Assembly: GCA_032719365.1 (NCBI GenBank)
Contig: CM064864.1
Location: 1,044,317 to 1,108,316 of the forward strand
Direction: 5' to 3'
Source: Prinsepia uniflora
Lineage: Eukaryota; Streptophyta; Magnoliopsida; Rosales; Rosaceae
DNA: 64,000 bases
The notes below the pieces were generated by a model. That model did not search any database. It was not told where the DNA came from and saw only the letters and a program-made list of their open reading frames with translations. Shown piece after piece: positions 47,251-60,108 of this stretch (the stretch's first letter is position 1; the number at the start of each line of letters is the position of its first letter). A program made the translations under genes and the position numbers.

Positions 47251-50067
47251 CTATGCTGTTGATGAATCATTTGATACAGAAGTGAAGGTTTCCTCGGAAG
47301 CAAGATGTGACTCTACAAATAGATCACAAGATGTATTCCAAAGTTCCTCCGCAAGCTTGGCATTGTATGGGAGCATAGAGGAGTTCACAGTCCTGCCCTT
47401 TCCACCAAAGTAGTAAGCTCCATATGTTTCCTGAAATTAGCAGACATTGTTAAGATAAGAACCTTTCGATGTTCCAAATTGTTAGATCTCACTCAACACT
47501 GAACAACTACATTTCATCAGACAACATACATTTAATAGAAGCATTAGAACACTGCAAGGGTCATGTATCGGTATTGTGACACCATGAGACAAAGAATTGA
47601 TGACATTAACAATTTCATGAGTAAGCAGCAAATAGTACTGACTGGTGGGGCAAGTGCTGCATCGAGAACGGAGCTAACTCCAACTTCAGGTGACTGTAAA
47701 AGGCCGAGGAGTTTCAAAACTATGAAAGCCAGACGGGATAAGCTTGAGGGAACTTATCGCATGAGGTTCGTTTCCACAGCTCAAGGATCCACAGCACTTC
47801 AAAATCAAACAAAACCATAACTAACTGTCATAATAGAAAGTAAAGCATCCAATTGGCAGTTTTTGCTATTAAGAATTTTGCATACGTCTTTCAAGGAAAG
47901 TGGAAGAAAGATTGTAAGAACATACATGACAGAGGCCTGACAAGATATATCCATCAAGCCAAGTTGTCGGTGAAGCTCATAGGAGAAGAGCAGGAGAAAT
48001 ACTATAACAAGAGGGGGATGTTGAAATTAGAATAGAAAGAGGAGACTGTCTAGGGTATCTTATATGGCAATCAGAGCTTACGTTTGGAACACGCGTAGAT
48101 ATGAGCATATGGGTATCGTTTTGATCTGCCAAAACACTTCCCAGATACAGTGTCCTTATTAACCTGTGTATTGAATACTGAAGAGAGGGGAAAACGGAGG
48201 GTAAGAACCAATAATGCATTTACATTTGCAACTTTTTGATCAAACATAGAGAGAGTGAAAGCATCTCTAAGAGTAAATCAATTCAACAAGAACAAGAAAA
48301 CTTGAAAAGCCATTTTCCATCCAAGTTCCAGTTAAATTGAGCCATATCCAGAGATGATACGCTAACCACTCTCACTACAGCATATCCTGCCCTGTTGGAC
48401 ACATCCAGGCACCAACTGCGGTCTTGCAGGACTGTTTTTATAAACATCACCAAAATTGGCAAAATAGCATTTTCCATACATGACCTACTATGTCGTTGAT
48501 TTTATTGTGAAAGCACAAATCAAGTTACATGAAGCTGCACAAAAGCATTCTAATCTTGCTATAAAAAGGGTTTTGTGGATGTATATAACCATAAAAGTAA
48601 TAAAAGTTTAAAATCTGTAAGCAGACATATTGGAAGGGATCTTACCACTTTGGTGTGTGAAGGACGTGACATTGATTACTCGGGGAAGGAACTGGGCTGT
48701 CTTTGAGAAGTGACAGTAATAGTTTTGTTAGAGAGAACGCACTGAAGTAATTTGTAGCCATCATCCTAGAAGAATGAAACAAGGGGTAAGAGTATCAGCA
48801 AGATATTATTGAAATTAATGTATTGTACTTGTAGGGAAGAACAAATTCAAATTCTTGTAGCAGAACAGAAGACAGATGAACAAAAATGAAGTCGGTACTG
48901 AACTGATCATAGCCTTGAGAGTTGAGTCGAGAAGAAGTTGCAAGTATCCCGGCGTTGTTTATTACGAGTTGGATGGAAGAGTGCATCCCTGAGTTAGAAA
49001 GCCACTGCCATAGGGAAGCCTTGAACTGGAGAATTGAGTGGGAAGATGCGAGATCAACCTGAAAAGCTTTGAGATGTGCATTCTTATTCCGAGTTTTAAT
49101 GTCCATTATCGTCTGTGTCAGAAATTCACAAACAATTGATATTATAAGGAAACGGTGTTATAAAATTTTTACAGTTGTTAGAAGTGAAGTGGAAATTGAG
49201 CTAAGCTACACCAGTAGGTCGAATTCCACCTACCTGTTCCTAACAAGTAAGATGAGCGTCCAACTGCAAGGAGGACGGATTTGAGAATGAGCTAAATAAT
49301 AAAGTGAGAAACAAGTTGTAAATTTGCACATATAATCAAGATCATTACAAAAGAAATGAAATTATCTATCATCACGATTCACGAGTGAACAAGTAGTAAA
49401 TTTGCACATATAATTGAGAATTGTTACAAAAGAAACGAATTTGTCTATTTGTCTATCATCACGAGTGAACAAGTAGTAAATATGCATCTATAATCGACAA
49501 CTATCACAGCAAAACAAAATTAAATTTGCATATACAAAATTTTCTACGATCATGAGTGAACAAGATTTAAATTTGCATATATAATTGAGATTGTTTCAAA
49601 GAAATTAACTTTTCTATCATCATGAGTTAACAAGTTGCACATCACATATAATCGAGACCTTTACAAAGAGATGAAATTTTCTATCGGTGAATGAAAATAT
49701 GAATGTGATTACCAAGAACAACGAAGAAACCATGGGAGGAAAGAGCATGAGCAGCAGCCGCACCCAACCCAGAGGTAGCCTGAATTATTAAGAATTAATA
49801 CAATATTACCTAAAATAATTACAGTTTATGATGCGCCGCCATTAAAGAAGCAGAAGATAATGAACAAGGTAGGGCAGGCTGACTTACACCAGTTATAATG
49901 CAAAGAGGCCTAAATCCCAATGGTGAAGGTGGAGATGGAGGCGATGATTTGGAATTGGAAGTGGGAGCAGCCAAGAGCTTCCAGTAGGAGATGAAGAGAC
50001 AGAATGTCCAGAGCAGCGCCATTCTCCAGAATTCCACATACATTACAAATACCAACGCCTCCTTCAT
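47251..50067 (-). pseudogene. Decayed short-chain dehydrogenase/reductase (FEY / At5g04070-like)
   Basis: An SDR gene structure is clear. Exon 1 (49888-50067) has an N-terminal membrane segment and ends ..LCIITG, exon 2 (49713-49779) continues ATSGLGAAAAHAL, together giving the TGxxxGxG cofactor motif; then 49234-49263 (VGRSSYLL). The exon near 48895-49112 has LVINNAGILATSSR; the next, near 48650-48770, has MMATNYFSAFSLTKLLL; later ones have SKRYPYAHIYACSK (YxxxK), then LLLFSYELHRQL, then a last exon 47251-47430 with YYFGGKGRTVNSS. Defects: exon 3 to 4 leaves one base too many; an extra base in the C run at 48682-48685 shifts the frame before INVTSFTH; TGA at 47781-47783 replaces the Gly of the VDPG motif; TAA at 47754-47756 replaces Glu eight residues later. 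Four independent lesions make a functional full-length product very unlikely. Confidence 0.85.
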
Positions 50068-51583
50068 CGTCTTCTTCTCCTTTCTTCCGCTGCTGCGGCG
50101 TCCAGAGATAAGTTACATAAGTAGATGCAGTCGTCAGATACTCAGAATCAGCCGTCCTTTCGTACGACGGCGACCGCAACCCCCAAGCCAAGCGCAGACA
50201 TGGGTTGATCTGGGATATAACTGGTCTGGGTCGGATCCGTAGGTCGTCATCACGTGGAACAAACATAATGTGAAACAAAGCTGACAAGATCAAATTGCAT
50301 TTACCCATAATTAATTTAGGATAATTGAGTCCACAACTGTTAAGGTGGAGATTTTTATACGTCTGTTGCAAAGGCACCATATATGGAACTAGTGTTTGAC
50401 ACACCAAAACGTGTTTGGTTTCTTCAAGATATTGCTGTCTGCTTGTTGTGTTAACACGATGAAAAGCCGAGGGCGGTGATCCTTTGAATCGGGTAGGAGG
50501 TCCCCTCCTCGGAGATTGATAAGGGGCTATGCGGGATTGAGAAGGGCAAATAGAAAATCTGGACATTGTGTCAATTGGGTGCACATCATTTAAGCATTCA
50601 AATATATTTTTAAAGATTTTTTAAAATCTTAAAAATTGTTTGTACGTTATCCAAACATTTTTTATAAAACATATTTTGAACTTTATCTTTATTTAGATAA
50701 TTTTGGAATATATATATTAACAAATTTTGGTGGACATCGTGATTTCTTATTTTTATTCTCTGTTCTTGCATTAATGGCTAAACCTATTTTTTCCATCATC
50801 ATCAGTCACACATTCTCCAGTGGCTAATATCACGCACTCACACTTATCACTTTTTTTTTCTTATTAGAATTGATCACACCTTAGAATTGATCTATTTGAC
50901 ACTTTTAAATATGTTTGATACTTTGGAATCATTCTAGAGTAATTATGAAATTTTCTGCAATTTTTCTTGATTTTCTGAAAAATCTGATATTACTATGAAA
51001 TTTGTCACTAAAAGGTGAAGAACACTTTTGGCGACGAAATACCTAAAGAACACAGCAACAAAAAAGGAGTAAAAGTGATGGTTTATAGAAAAATTTGTAG
51101 AATTACGCCAAAAAAATATGCACTAAAACAAAAACGTTTTGACCGTTTTTTGACGCATGTTTCTTCACATATGAACTTGTTTGAAAGAAATGAACGTTCT
51201 TGAGGGAAATATATTTTGACACTAAATCTTATCATATATATATATATATATATATTCTTAACACTAAATCTTACAAAGTTCACAACTTAAACAAATTCTT
51301 AAAAAAAAATCATAATTGAATACCTCAAAACTTATTTTGACATTTTTAATAACATTAAAAGTCTTAATTAAATACACAATTTTTTTTTTTAAAAAATCTT
51401 TTAAAACATTTAAATATCTTAATTAAATACAATTATATTCTTAATTTTTTTTTAAAATATTTAAATATCCTAATTTAATACTCCCTTCCCTGTTTTTAAC
51501 CACCCATCCTTAATAATAAACCCTATTAAGAAAATAGCAGAGAGACCTAGCCTCCGACGACTGACAGAAATCACCGTACACAA
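50068..51583. other. Divergent intergenic region, SDR pseudogene to hAT-derived gene
   Basis: At 50080-50584 the minus strand is open for about 170 codons upstream of SDR exon 1 in another frame, with Pro/Arg/Ser-rich sequence I cannot place. The part at 50600-51500 is AT-rich with a TA run at 51234-51254. The hAT-derived gene leader begins near 51540. Confidence 0.45.
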
Positions 51584-51706
51584 GTAAGTTCAATCTTCTC
51601 AGATTTCTCCTTCGAATTTCTCTTGATAATGCAAATTATTTCTCAGATTCTATAATATAACGCACAATTCTGTGTAGCGATTGATCGATCATTAAGTTTA
51701 TCTTAG
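51584..51706 (+). other. 5' leader intron of the hAT-derived gene
   Basis: Donor ACACAA|GTAAGTT at 51584 and acceptor ATCTTAG at 51706 place the start codon one base after the splice. Inferred from motifs. Confidence 0.55.
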
Positions 51707-51707
51707 G

Positions 51708-54686
51708 ATGTTCTCTTTAGAGGGCTTTGAGCCTGTAGCTATTTCTCCTCACAAACAAGACCCAGCATGGAAATACTGCGAATTATTCATCAAAGAGCAG
51801 CCAAATGGAGTCAAGGCTGAATTGAAAAAGTGTATATATTGTGGCAAATTGTTTCAGGGCGGTGGAATTAACAGGATTAAATCTCACCTTGCTGGTCGGA
51901 AGGGCAATGGCCCCACCTGTGAACAAACCCCGCCGGAGGTTCGTCATTTGATGTTACAGAGTTTAGATCATGGGATTGCATCATATAGGCACAAGAAGGG
52001 GGGAATTGTTGCTAACCCAGTTCAGGGAGGTAGTGAATTAGAAAATTCTCTTGGTGAAAATGTAGAGGGGAAATTGATTGTAGGAATCGATTCGGGTTTG
52101 ATGGTGAATGGCGGGGAAGGTGAAGATTATGGAATGAGTGGGAATGGGATTAGGTTGAGCGATAATCTGACTAATGTGCCCCTTGAAGTTGATAGTTATT
52201 ATAGGAATAATGCTGTTCAGAGATTTAGTGGAGGAGGCCGCATGAACTTTTCCTTAGATCAAGAAGATGTTGGAATGAGTGTCGGTAGAAGAGTGAGGCG
52301 GAGAGGCGGGACTTCTGTTGCAGCTACTGGTTCTGTTAATGGTGTTAGGAAATCGAGTAATGTTTCATATCCTTTTCCTATTTCAGTAGGTATTGCAAAT
52401 TTGTCAGAGATTGGGGAAGAAACTGGTTTAAGTAGTACAAATATTAGTGGACAGAAGAGGGTGAGAGATGAAAATGCTTCTTGGGATGCCAATGCTGGAA
52501 CCATCGGAAAGAATTATGAAGTGAAGAAGGTGAATAATCAACAAATTCATATGGCAATAGGCCGGTTTTTGTATGAAATTCAGGCTCCCCTGGATGCAGT
52601 GAAGAACTCTGTTTATTTCCAGCCAATGATTGATGCAATTGCCTCTGGGGGAAAGGAGATAATTGCACCCTCATATGGTGACCTTCGGGGTTGGATATTA
52701 AAGAATGCAGTTGAAGAGGTAAAGAGTGTTATTCGTCAACACACTGAAACTTGGGTGAGGACGGGTTGCTCCCTTTTAGTCAACCAATGGAATTCCGAAA
52801 ATGGTAAAACATTGCTAAATTTTGCAGTGTACTGCCCTGAAGGAACAATCTATTTGAAATCGGTGGATGCCTCTTACTTTATTTTTTCACCAGATGCTTT
52901 GTTTGAGTTTCTTAAGGAAGTATTGGAAGAAGTTGGAGTTGGACATGTTTTTCAAGTAATTACAAATACCGACGAGCAATTTACTGCTGTTGGGAAGAAG
53001 TTGATGGATACATTCCCTACCCTGTACTGGTCTCCCTGTGCTGCCAGCTGCATAGACTCTATTTTTGAGGATTTTGGAAAAATCGAGTGGATAAATTCTA
53101 TAATTGAACAGGCTAGATCTGTTACCAGATTTATCTACAAGCATGTTGTCATTTTGAATATGATGAGAAGGTATGCTTTTGGCAATGACATTGTGAGGCT
53201 TGGATTAACTAGGTATGCTACGGACTTTATGACACTGAAAAAACTGGTTGATCTTAAATATAATTTGCAGTCTATGGTTACTGCGAAAGAATGGATGGAG
53301 TGCCCCTATTCTAAAACACCAGAAGGATCAGTGGTGTTAGATATATTAAGTAACCACTCATTTTGGTCGTCGTGCAATTTGATCACCCATTTAACAAATC
53401 CTCTCTTGCTGGTTTTGAGAATTGTTGCTAGCCAGAAAAGGCCAGCAATGGGATATGTTTTTGCAGGAATGTATAGAGCAAAAGAAACGATCAAGAGAGA
53501 ACTTGTCAAGAAAGAAGAATATATGGTTTACTGGAATATTATAGATCACAGGTGGAAAAAGTTATGGCATCTTCCTCTTCACGCTGCCGGTTTTTACCTT
53601 AATCCGAAGTTATTTTATAGCATCAAAGGAGATTTGCATAATGAGATTGTGTCAAGGATGTTTGACTGCATTGAGAGATTGGTTCCTGATATAAAAGTCC
53701 AAGATGAAGTTATCAAAGAATTAAACTTGTACAAAAATGCAGTTGGAGATTTAGGGAGGAATTTGGCAGTTCGAGCTAGAGATAATATGCTTCCTGGTGA
53801 GTATCTTTCATTCGAATGCATTTCTTTATTTACTTGGCTATACATATAGATGAGAGGTGCTTCAAACATATCTTAACTTGATTTTATGTGAGGGAATGAT
53901 AGATTTGATAAAATGCTTAAAAATGTGCTCAGACTATGCTGTCGTGTTAAAATAGATTTTGTGACGAACCCCCTTTTATGAGCTGTTATTGCATTTTTTG
54001 GCTCATTTCTTGAAACTTTATGTTCGTCTTAGCTGAATGGTGGTCGACATATGGTGGTAGCTGCCCAAACCTTGCGCATTTGGCAATTTGTACTCTCAGT
54101 CAAACTTGCAGCTTAGTTCAGTGTCAGGAAAATCAAATTTCTTTCGAACAGTTGCACAAGACAAGGAACAACCTAGAACGCAAACGGCTAAGTGATCTTG
54201 TTTTTGTTCAATACAACCTGAAACTAAGACAAAAGTAAGTAGAAAACAGCTTTTGCATGCATACTTGTATTTTTCAAATGTTCATTGCTAAAAAAAATAC
54301 CTCTCTTTCTAATTGACTGTCTTACAGGCTTCATAAGCACAAAGAAGAGGAGGATGTAGGTCCTACATCATTTGAATGCAATAGCATTGTCGAAGAATGG
54401 GTAACAGAGACGGAAATGCTCCTAGAAGACAATGGAAATCCTGATTGGATGTCACTTGATCCGTTCTTTGATAACGTGAGGCTTTCTGAACATTCAGGTG
54501 ATGAAGCTGAAGGTTTGGGTTCAGGTAACTTAGTGTGTCTATTCTATTCTGAATCTGATTGTCATTTACAATATTCATGTTTTTGTGTTCATCTTGAGTT
54601 AAACTAGAGTAGAGTATTCGTCAATTACAGGGTTTGATGACAATGAGATTTTTAACGGATTGAAAGAGGTGAAAGAAGAATGCTGA
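51708..54686 (+). CDS. Domesticated hAT-transposase-like protein (BED finger, DUF659, dimerisation domain)
   Basis: Four exons, 51708-53796, 54033-54234, 54328-54524 and 54631-54686, join in phase to give 847 residues. A BED-type zinc finger at residues 10-72 has C42, C45, H60 and C71 (CIYCGKLF...IKSHLAG). Residues 75-285 are a low-complexity linker. A DUF659/RNase-H-like core follows (about 297-460; LKSVDASYF), and the hAT dimerisation region begins at AEWWSTYGGSC (697) and includes RLSDLVFVQYN. Related plant genes such as At3g22220 and At4g15020 are kept as single-copy host genes. The first catalytic Asp expected in the (S)DGW motif is Asn here (N359-Q-W), arguing against transposition. No terminal inverted repeats or target duplications flank it, and it has host-style introns. 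Probably a nuclear DNA-binding protein; role unknown. Confidence 0.88.
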
Positions 54687-55487
54687 ACTGAACGCAAAGA
54701 CTCAAAACTTTATGAATCAACATCACTACCATTCTTTACTTTGACGGCGCAAGATAGCAAAGCGGGCTGGTTTGGTCGCGTGTCATCACTACGGAAGTGA
54801 TGGATAGCCGAGATGCTATGGCTAAGAAAGGGAAGTAGAAGATCTTGGCTGGGCCGCGGCTAGTACTGGAGAGATTGGTTCAGCAGAAGACGATAGTTTT
54901 TATGGTAGAAAATTAGGGTTTGGTAGTTGATGATGACAACTAGAATGCAGAAGTTTTATACTTTTTTATCCCTTGTAAATGCACTCACAAAATGCGAACT
55001 ATGAAGCTTTGTATAGCATTCCACCATGCAATTCCAATAACATTCCAGTTTACTATAATAATCTCCATACATTTTAGGTATCATTTTCTGTCACCCGTAT
55101 TTCAATTTCAAAGTTTTTCTCGGGAATGTTCGTTGCAATCACTATGTATCTCCTTTGATCATCTAAGGAACAAGTTGTACTAAAAAATATACATTTGAGA
55201 AGAAATTTCTCGTCTGATAATCATTTGATTTCTGAAAGCATCATCAACCCAACCAAAAAAAAAAAAAACTTGAATAATACACTATTCAACTGTAATTTGA
55301 TTTGCAAACAGACAAGGGGATAGGCATAAAAATAAATTCCCTGACCGACGACCTCAAAAACCAAACTTGAAAGCAGAAAAGCCTTCAATCTTCTGTAGTT
55401 CTGTGCACAATTTATACCAAGCGAAACAAATAAAGAAATTACCAACCAAAACTCGACAAACAAAACCAAAAACCACAATACCCCAAT
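54687..55487. other. Convergent 3' regions of the hAT-derived and PICC-like genes
   Basis: No gene. The part at 54690-54960 has moderate GC (hAT-gene 3' UTR); 55180-55487 is the likely 3' UTR of the coiled-coil gene and is open in the minus frame only by chance. Confidence 0.5.
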
Positions 55488-58400
55488 CTAATACCGTTTC
55501 CCAAGAATAATGCCGATGATTGCAGACACCACAGCAACTCCCACAATGAACTTGATGCTCATCATGGGGGAAGCCTCAGCAGTATGAGTATGGACATCTG
55601 TAGATGAAGCTTGAGAAAGTGCCGGCTCGGACTTTTTCTTGCTCTTTCGTTTTGATGGAGATGAAATGCTTGATCCAATGTCCCTAGATTTCACTTCCAA
55701 TCCGGCTTCAGCCTGCAATGTTGTTTAAACGTAAGTGATGTGTAATGTACTGTGGCCTAAACAAAGTGAGTAAGAAAATAGGCACAAACTAACCTTTTCG
55801 GTTAATTTGGAATCTGCCCGCTGCAATTTTTGCTCAAGGTCTTTGATTTGCTTCCTAAGAATTGTGATTTCTTTGTTCTTAGCTTCAAGTTCTTCAACAG
55901 AACGCTTCAACGAAGCCTCCAATTCGAGGTCCTTGTGAGAGTCTGCTTCTTTCTGTTGAGTAGAAAAGTCAGACATAGATCAACTTACCAAACTTTTAAT
56001 ATTAAATTCCCTTATATAGACATTTTCATGTTGCAAAGGTTCTATAGTGATGCCTTACCTTTTCAGAAACAGTGGTTTCAGCAATTTGTAACTCACTCTG
56101 AAGTTTTACAACTTGCTCATTTAACAAATCTCTGTCCTGGACTTTACGTGCATGATCCTCCAATTTTGAAGTCAATTCTCCCTCTCTTTCAGAAGCAGCT
56201 GCCTTAACATTTTCAACCTGCAATTCGTTGTCTGAGTCAGAAGAAAAAAATCCTAAAAATATTGAAAAAAAATGAGCACATAATAAAAGCTGACTCCTTG
56301 ATTTCTACCTCTATTTTCAGTTGAGCTTCAGTTCTGACCAATTGCCCTTCCAGTTTTTTGAGAGACTTCTGTAACAAAGGTTTCTCCGAAATCTCAGCCT
56401 TGAGAGTTTCAACCTCAGATTTTAAAGCATCTTCCACTTCTTTGTGTTCCTTAAGCTGTTCTTCGAGCTGCAATATCGTCTGCTGAAGTTCCTTCTTGGT
56501 ATTTTGATGCAATTCATTAATCTTGCTGTTCTCATCCATAACAGAAGATATCTGTAGCGAAGGAACACAGTATTAAGTATATAGGGGGCAGGAAAGCAAC
56601 GTATCCAAAATATAATAAGACAAAGTTTGGTGCAAACCTGAGATTGTAGTTTCTGCCCTTCAGAAGAATGCTCATGTGTTAAATTTTCTATAATCTTTTT
56701 TGAATCCAGAAGTTGTTTAACTGTTTCGTCTTTCTCAGCAGTGGCAGTAGAATATTTTGCTTCCAAATCACTCAGTTTGGTCTCGAAGATAGACACTTCC
56801 TCAATAAGCTTAATATTTGCCTCAGCTAGTTTTCTGCTTTCTTCTTCGAAGTGAGCTGACTTAGTTTGATGTTCCTCAAAAATATTCTCCAGATGCTTTA
56901 GCTTCAAGTGAGTTTCTTCCAGCTCAGCATTTCTTGTTTTAGAAACGGCAGATGTTTCTCGAACCTGCTCTTCATACAATTTTATTTGGCCTTCTAGAGC
57001 ATTTACCTTCTCCAGCAAGTCTTTAGCTTCCAAATCTCTCTCACTGAATCTCTGAATGGCTTCTTGCAACTTTGTTTCTGCTTCCCCTGCACGGGCCTCA
57101 GCAGCCAAGTGAAGGTCAAAGGCTCTTGAGTGTTGACCTGTCAATTCTTCAATAGTGCTCTTGTGAGAAACAAGTTCTGTTGTTGTGGCTTCCTTTTCAT
57201 ATTGAGCAGAGTTCAACAATTCCTGTAGTTCATCAATCTTGCTCTTTAGCTGAACATTTGTGTCGACCAACGATTCGTTTTTGGATAACGATTGAAAAGC
57301 TTTGTTTTCTGCTTCCAATATCTGTTTTTTGAGTTCTTCACTAGTACTTTCCAAAGAAGCCAATTTAGCCAAGCTGTTATCCAGTTCTTCTTTCAACAAT
57401 GCAGACTTTCCCCCTGCTTCAGAAACCTGCTCTTCGTAAACCTTTATCTGATCCTCACGAGTTGACAGTTTCTCAAACAGAGATTTTGCCTCAGCAGCCC
57501 TGTTAGTGAAGCTTCCTATTGCTTCTTGAATCTTGACCTCAGAATCCCTCACTACGGATTCATGCAGTGCTTCAAGTTCTGAGTTTCTTGATGCTGCTTG
57601 CTCTATTACTTTGCCTTGTTGTACAAGTTCCTCCTTGGCAGACTTGAGTTTCGCTATGACCTCACCCTCCCTAACTTCAGCAGCTTCAAGTTCATTTTCG
57701 AAGTTTTCCACTTTCCCTTGAGTCAAATTCAATTCATTCCTAAAGACTTCGACTAGAGTTTCAGCTTCAGAAAGCTTCGCACTGGAACTGTTTGATGCAT
57801 CCTCTAACTTCTTATTTTCTTCCGTAGCAACATTCAAGGATTCAGTCAACACCCTTTCTTTTTCATTGGCAATTTGCAAAGCAACTTCAAGGCTAGATGT
57901 TCTTGCTTGGAATGCCTCAAGTTCAGAAGCAAGTTCAGTTACCTTGTTAGAGTAATTCTTTGAATCTGCTTCGGCTTCCTGACAATTCATTTCCAGCGTG
58001 CTTACTTGCTCCTCAAGTTCTTGAATTCTGAACTTCTCGGTTTCAAGTAACAACTCCAGCTCACCCACCTTTTTTCCAGTATCTTCCACTTTGGCATGGG
58101 AAACTTGGATCAGATCTTCTAGCTCTAGGCTTCGCTGGTGGTGTGTGGTGGCCTGGCCCTCGTGTTCAGCACATTTCTCTGTGGCAATCTTCAATTCCTC
58201 CTGAAGCTCTGAATTCTTCAAAGATGACTGGTTTAAGGCAGTTTCGACGAGAGCTAATTTATCCTGGTATTCTTGAAGCTGAACATTCAGCAGATTTTTT
58301 TCTTCCTCAAAATCTTTCAATGTAGCACTAAGTGCTGATAATTTTTCGGTGGATTCTTCCAGACCACTCTCAGCAATTCCTCGGTTCAGCTCCACCACAT

Positions 58401-60108
58401 TTACCTGTTGCTCAAGCTCTACATTATTTTTCTCCATTTCTATAAATCGAGCCTCAAGCTCCCTCAGTTGTGATTTTGCCTTGTCTGCTGCTACATTTGA
58501 CGATTCAATAATACCCTCAAGCTCAATATTTTTTTCAGTAGCGGCTGCGACAGCAGCTCCTGATTCATTATGGAGTTCCTCCAATGACTTCACCTTCTCT
58601 TCAAGCTCCACATTGCTTGACAAAGCTTGAGACAAAAGAGCATCTGTTTTACAGAATTTCTCTTCCGAAAGGTTAAATTTTTCTTCTAATTCACTGCACA
58701 AATCCTTCATCAGCTGTAAATTGCTGGTGAGATCTTCGACAGCTGCTTCTAGAGCTGCTTTTTCTTTGGCTACTATTGCCAAATTTTCCTGCACAGCTAA
58801 AGCCTGTTCTTCATGTTTTTTTTGCGCAGCTTCAGCCAATTCCTTGGTGCTCAATTCCTCCAGCAGCCTCAACTTGATTTCTTCCAGTTCAGAAACCTTT
58901 GATTGAAGATCTTCTTTCGTTGACGCAAACAAATTTTCAAGAGCTGAAATATCTTCCTTCACTTGAGTTTCCGAGGCCTTCTTCAGGGCCAATTCTTCGG
59001 TAAGTTCATTTACGAGAGCTTCCTTGGAAGAGAGTTTTTGCTCCAACTCCGCGCCTTGGGACTTTGATAAAGCCAGCTCTTCTTGGACAACAGAAAGCCC
59101 GGCAGCAGTAGATTTGAGTGCTTCTTTGACCTTTTCATCTTCAGCAATTCTTTCATACAGGCCCTTGATTTCTTCTTGAATGGAAGCCATCTGATCTTCC
59201 ATCTCTTTCGCACTCAGTTTTGCGACTTCAAGCAGTTTCTCAAACTCCAAAGCCTTCCTTGTCTCCAATTCGGCATGTGAACCACTTTGCTTGTGCAGCT
59301 CTTCAAACTTCTGTGCCTCGCCAGCAGAACTCTGCAGCTCTTGCTCTAGCTCCTGCATCCTCTTTCTTGAGCTGTCAAGCTCAAGGCCTAGACCGTCAAA
59401 TGCTTCTTTAACCCCAATCAGATCCTTATGCTTTGCTTCTTGAGCTTGCAACGCCTCTTGCAAAACAATGAGCTGTGAACTGTATTTCTCCTCGGCCTCA
59501 ATAATCTGCTCTTGCAATTTCTTATGACTGAATTCAAGATCTTCGTACTTCTTTCCACTTTCTTCTAACTTCTCCTTTGCGAGTAATACCTCATTCTTCA
59601 GCTCAGAATTCTCCGATTCTGAATGCTTCAACACACCAGCCAACCTTCCAATTTCGACCTCAAGTTCACTCATCTTCTCCCGGGCCTCTAGTAATTCTCT
59701 GCTTGAATTGCTTGAGCTTCTTTCGATCACAGATGGCCTGTCAGCCTCCACCAATGACGTTTCAGCTTCTCTCTCAACTTTTATGAATTCTCCATCAAAA
59801 GTGGTTTCCTCCTCTTCGTTCTTCCCTTCTTTTTCCACCACCGGCAATTCCCCATTTGACACCTGTATCCAGACAATCATATTCAATATTCAACAGCCAT
59901 TCAGATTTTGTAAACTCAAATGATCCCACAAAGGACTTATTCCATTAATTCCACATGAATCAATCATCCATGCATGACAAAGATTTAGCAAAAAGTTAAT
60001 AAATTCCAAAACAAAGAATGCAGTTACCTTGACTGCCTCGGCATTTGCAGTATCGGCATCCACAAAAGCCTTCACCGGAATTTCTGAACTCACTTGTGTT
60101 TCTTCCAT
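55488..60108 (-). CDS. Long coiled-coil tail-anchored protein, PICC (At2g32240/At1g05320) type
   Basis: Six exons join in phase: 60028-60108, 56638-59862, 56309-56551, 56059-56217, 55794-55952, 55488-55712; 1363 residues. The N-terminus is short and acidic (MEETQVSSEIPV). From about residue 75 to 1285 the protein is almost continuous heptad coiled coil, rich in Glu, Lys, Leu and Ala, with many S(E/K)LE and LE(E/S)LH phrases. Repeating sub-blocks (for example the IKVYEEQVSEA and IKLYEEQVRET segments) point to internal duplication. The last 74 residues are a Ser/Lys-rich linker (KRKSKKKSEP) and a single hydrophobic segment, FIVGVAVVSAIIGIILG, then KRY at the very end: a tail anchor. Arabidopsis PICC is ER-anchored and linked to pattern-triggered immunity. 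The second exon alone is 3.2 kb. Start chosen at the Met before EETQV; MKFWFN upstream in frame is less likely. Confidence 0.9.

Noticed and set aside
53797..53849. Continuation of the hAT-derived frame past 53796 to a stop
   Set aside because: A strong GTGAGT donor and an in-phase acceptor at 54033 resume the conserved AEWWSTYG block, so this is intron read-through.
58349..58630. Ser-rich plus-strand ORFs opposite the coiled-coil exon
   Set aside because: Antisense shadow: Glu/Leu-rich heptads read as Ser/Phe-rich on the other strand.
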